Shown here in pieces: positions 8,384 through 10,272 of a stretch of DNA of 10,272 nucleotides. Below the pieces are notes generated by a model that did not search any database, was not told the origin of the DNA, and worked only from the letters and a program-made list of their open reading frames with translations. Both the position numbers and the translations under genes were made by a program. Origin of the DNA: Saccoglossus kowalevskii (lineage: Eukaryota; Hemichordata; Enteropneusta; Harrimaniidae); assembly GCF_000003605.2 (NCBI RefSeq), contig NW_003130860.1:529797-540068 (forward strand), given 5' to 3'. Every line of letters starts with the position of its first letter. Positions within the stretch are counted from its first letter, which is position 1.

Positions 8384-8414
8384 CCTTATTTGGTATTTCA
8401 CGTCCCAAATAAGG
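8384..8414. promoter_or_regulatory. Inverted pair of perfect CArG boxes (SRF sites)
   Basis: CCTTATTTGG (8384-8393) and CCAAATAAGG (8405-8414) each fit CC(A/T)6GG, the serum response factor binding site. They are exact reverse complements, separated by 11 bp, so the element is also a 10-bp-arm inverted repeat. If real, this would be an intronic enhancer for SMG5 or a neighbouring gene. The alternative is a small foldback that happens to fit the motif. Confidence 0.4.
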
Positions 8415-8968
8415 TAAGGTACGCATAGCCAGTGCGGAGTGCAATAATAACTAGGTCAGTTATTTATATTCAGAAGATCAAATATGACAACTGAAGTAAA
8501 TTTAGCATATTTTTTTTTAATGTATGTTGGATCTTTAAAATATGTTTTGATTTGCCATTTCAGTAAGCCAGTACATCACTAATACTGCATATAGGTATAA
8601 CTATAAATAAGTTTTCCAAAATTAGTTGAGTGATTTCATAATAATAGTGTTAATGTGAAAACTTTAAACCATTTTGATTGTGTTGTTTACATTTTAAAAG
8701 TCGAAATGTTCAACACTTTTAATCCAGCTTTCAAATGTGGTTAACTGCAGTCGCAGCTTAACAATAGTTATAAAATGAATGAATCATCAGTATTCGTGTC
8801 AAGCAGTGATTGGCTCTTGAGCTATGTATTACATAATTTATTATTAGCATATTTACGCACTGAAATATCAATAAGATTTTACTGTATCAATTGAAGACAG
8901 AATGATCTCAGCCTGTCTACCAGTTTCACTTAGTAGTTTTACAATATAAAAAATTGACAAGCATGGAA

Positions 8969-9008
8969 TAGGGCATTTGCTTGCCTCTTGAAAAAGACCC
9001 CTGCCCTA
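8969..9008. repeat. Short inverted repeat TAGGGCA / TGCCCTA
   Basis: TAGGGCA at 8969-8975 and TGCCCTA at 9002-9008 are exact 7-bp inverted copies with a 26-nt gap. They lie about 55 bp upstream of the larger foldback at 9063. This is weak evidence of structure on its own. Confidence 0.45.
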
Positions 9009-9062
9009 CTAAAGGATATCAGTTAATGATTATTTATAGGGCTAGCAAAATAGAATTTCAAT

Positions 9063-9141
9063 GTTCAAGTGGTACTTGAAACAAATGACAGATCAATTCT
9101 GTCAGCTGACTGTAAGAACAGCCGACAGTAAACACTTGAAC
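9063..9141 (+). repeat. Nested foldback, 79 nt
   Basis: The outer arms are GTTCAAGTG (9063-9071) and CACTTGAAC (9133-9141), a perfect 9-bp pair. The inner arms are CTGTCAGCTG (9099-9108) and CAGCCGACAG (9119-9128), 10 bp with one mismatch and a 10-nt loop. A local competing hairpin, TTCAAGT-GGT-ACTTGAA, lies at 9064-9080. A 10-bp perfect palindrome with an E-box core, GTCAGCTGAC, lies at 9101-9110. The two stems are separated by 27 nt on the left and 4 nt on the right, so the structure is asymmetric and unlike a classical microRNA precursor. Confidence 0.5.
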
Positions 9142-9900
9142 TGAAGAGGTAATCCAGCATTGGAATCATGTCATGCACTGTGAATAGAACCCTATAGAAA
9201 AAAAAACATACACGTGATGCTAGCCAGAAAAACAACTTATGGCTATGTCATGTGACTCAAGGTGTGTTTAATTGATACCATATCTAGTTGTATTTTTTGG
9301 GAGGATGACTATGGTTTATGTGTGATAAACTTTCACCCAAGCACCCATATTTTCACAAGTTGGTTTTACTTGAGTTGACATGAAGCATTGCGATGCATGG
9401 TATAATCATAAACTTATGCCATTCACTGTTTAAACAACCAACTATTAGTTGACCTTATTTTTCTACAATGATAATGTCGCAATCAATAATTCCTACAAGT
9501 TACTTGAGATAAATACAGTGCTTTTATTGATGTATTTTATGGATGTATGGAACCATAATTTCAGAAAAAAATAAAAAGCTGTGTAAAATTATGGTAGATA
9601 ACAAAAGATATTTTTAGATTAGGTCACATGTCTGCATCGATTGTGAGTAGTATATTCACAAGTCACTGTTGTAAAGGGCAGAGTGACTGACGTGCTCACT
9701 GATATATTATCATTCTGATCGCTCTGACATGTTTTTGCATGTTCCTATCATTCATGTTTGTGTAGTTCAACCATTTAAAAACCACAGTTGCTGCCAATGT
9801 AATGCATGTGAGCATTAGTTTGGCAGGGAAATAAATTCTCTAACTTGTTGAGAGAAGTGGGCAACAGTTTTTCTAAAAAATTTGTTAGAAGTGATATTAA

Positions 9901-10272
9901 ACTTCATGTCTTAATGACCCCAGTGAAATGTTCACTGTTACCTCATGTCTTAATGACCCCAGTGAAATGTTCACTGTTACCTCATGTCTTAATGACCCCA
10001 GTGAAATGTTCACTGTTACCTCATGTCTTAATGACCCCAGTGAAATGTTCACTGTTACCTCATGTCTTAATGACCCCAGTGAAATGTTCACTGTTACCTC
10101 ATGTCTTAATGACCCCAGTGAAATGTTCACTGTTACCTCATGTCTTAATGACTCCAGTGAAATGTTCACTGTTACTTCATGTCTTAATGACTCCAGTGAA
10201 ATGTTCACTGTTACCTCATGTCTTAATGACTCCAGTGAAATGTTCACTGTTACTTCATGTCTTAATGACCCC
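9901..10272. repeat. 39-bp minisatellite, about 9.5 units, continuing past the window
   Basis: The landmark CATGTC recurs every 39 bp at 9905, 9944, 9983, 10022, 10061, 10100, 10139, 10178, 10217 and 10256. I see no indels and only two variable sites, both C/T on the + strand: the base two before CATG, and the second C of GACCCC. Each unit contains CAGTGAA-ATG-TTCACTG, a hairpin with a 7-bp stem (first at 9921-9937). Because 39 is a multiple of three, a frame free of stops in one unit stays open throughout. This explains the long minus-strand frame at 9897-10247 (a 13-residue repeat), and two plus-strand frames are open as well. I read it as non-coding satellite DNA inside the SMG5 intron. 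The high homogeneity suggests recent expansion. Confidence 0.95.

Larger units (their letters stand above)
2143..10272 (+). other. SMG5: Very large SMG5 intron, at least 8.1 kb, open at the window end
   Basis: It starts with a consensus GTAAGT donor. No exon with SMG5 similarity and proper splice sites was found downstream, so the intron probably runs past the window. In 2143-4070 I see only unique AT-rich DNA with scattered TGCATG motifs. In 4070-6200 there are paired octamers, a small tetranucleotide repeat and an inverted repeat, otherwise nothing. At 6205-6425 lies a likely dispersed repeat. In 6430-8100 there is a possible motif cluster near 6790-6860 and an inverted repeat (TTGTCCAG 7586-7593 with CTGGACAA 7607-7614). 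In 8100-9900 there are the UAGGG cluster, the CArG pair and foldbacks, then the minisatellite. Short open frames on both strands here (about 60-70 codons) show no family resemblance and are most likely chance. Confidence 0.7.

Noticed and set aside
2143-9900. tRNA genes, snRNA genes or transposase-coding remnants in the large intron
   Set aside because: I looked for A/B boxes, a GGTTCGA-type T-loop, and recognisable transposase or reverse transcriptase motifs on both strands, and saw none. A software scan would be more sensitive.
9897-10247. Gene for a 13-residue repeat protein on the minus strand
   Set aside because: The frame exists only because the 39-bp unit is a multiple of three and stop-free. 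Plus frames are open too, and the ORF ends right at the array edge.
9901-10272. CRISPR-like array
   Set aside because: The repeats are head-to-tail without unique spacers and lie in a eukaryotic intron, so this is a minisatellite.

Overview
The window reads as animal nuclear DNA: AT-rich by eye, mostly non-coding, with short exons bounded by GT..AG introns on the + strand. No bacterial-style gene organisation is visible. The only gene I can support is an internal part of SMG5, a nonsense-mediated mRNA decay (NMD) factor. A marine invertebrate such as a mollusc or another lophotrochozoan is my best guess. It rests on the divergence of SMG5 from the vertebrate protein as I recall it and on a dispersed repeat of a style common in marine invertebrate genomes. 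It is inference, not proof.

Layout: positions 1-440 are the 3' end of an intron. Four exons follow at 441-604, 713-788, 1176-1357 and 1951-2142. They are separated by introns of 108, 387 and 593 bp. The reading frame is kept across all joins (phases 1, 0, 1, 0, 0) and the exons give 204 complete codons without a stop. The encoded segment lies between the helical N-terminal half of SMG5 and its C-terminal PIN domain. Neither the start codon nor the PIN domain is in the window.

From 2143 to the end (at least 8130 bp) I see a single very large intron: a good donor at 2143, no convincing further exon, and no nested gene on either strand. It holds a probable degenerate dispersed repeat (about 6205-6425), several inverted repeats, an inverted pair of perfect CArG boxes (8384-8414), a cluster of UAGGG motifs (8121-8186), an excess of UGCAUG motifs, and a 79-nt nested foldback (9063-9141). 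It ends in a very homogeneous 39-bp minisatellite (9901 to beyond the window). Every unit of that array carries a 7-bp-stem hairpin.

The most useful gene-level observation is a second, in-frame and phase-matched splice donor 48 bp beyond the predicted end of the second exon. I found no evidence of a new multi-gene system. The findings concern splicing and candidate intronic regulatory or structural DNA.
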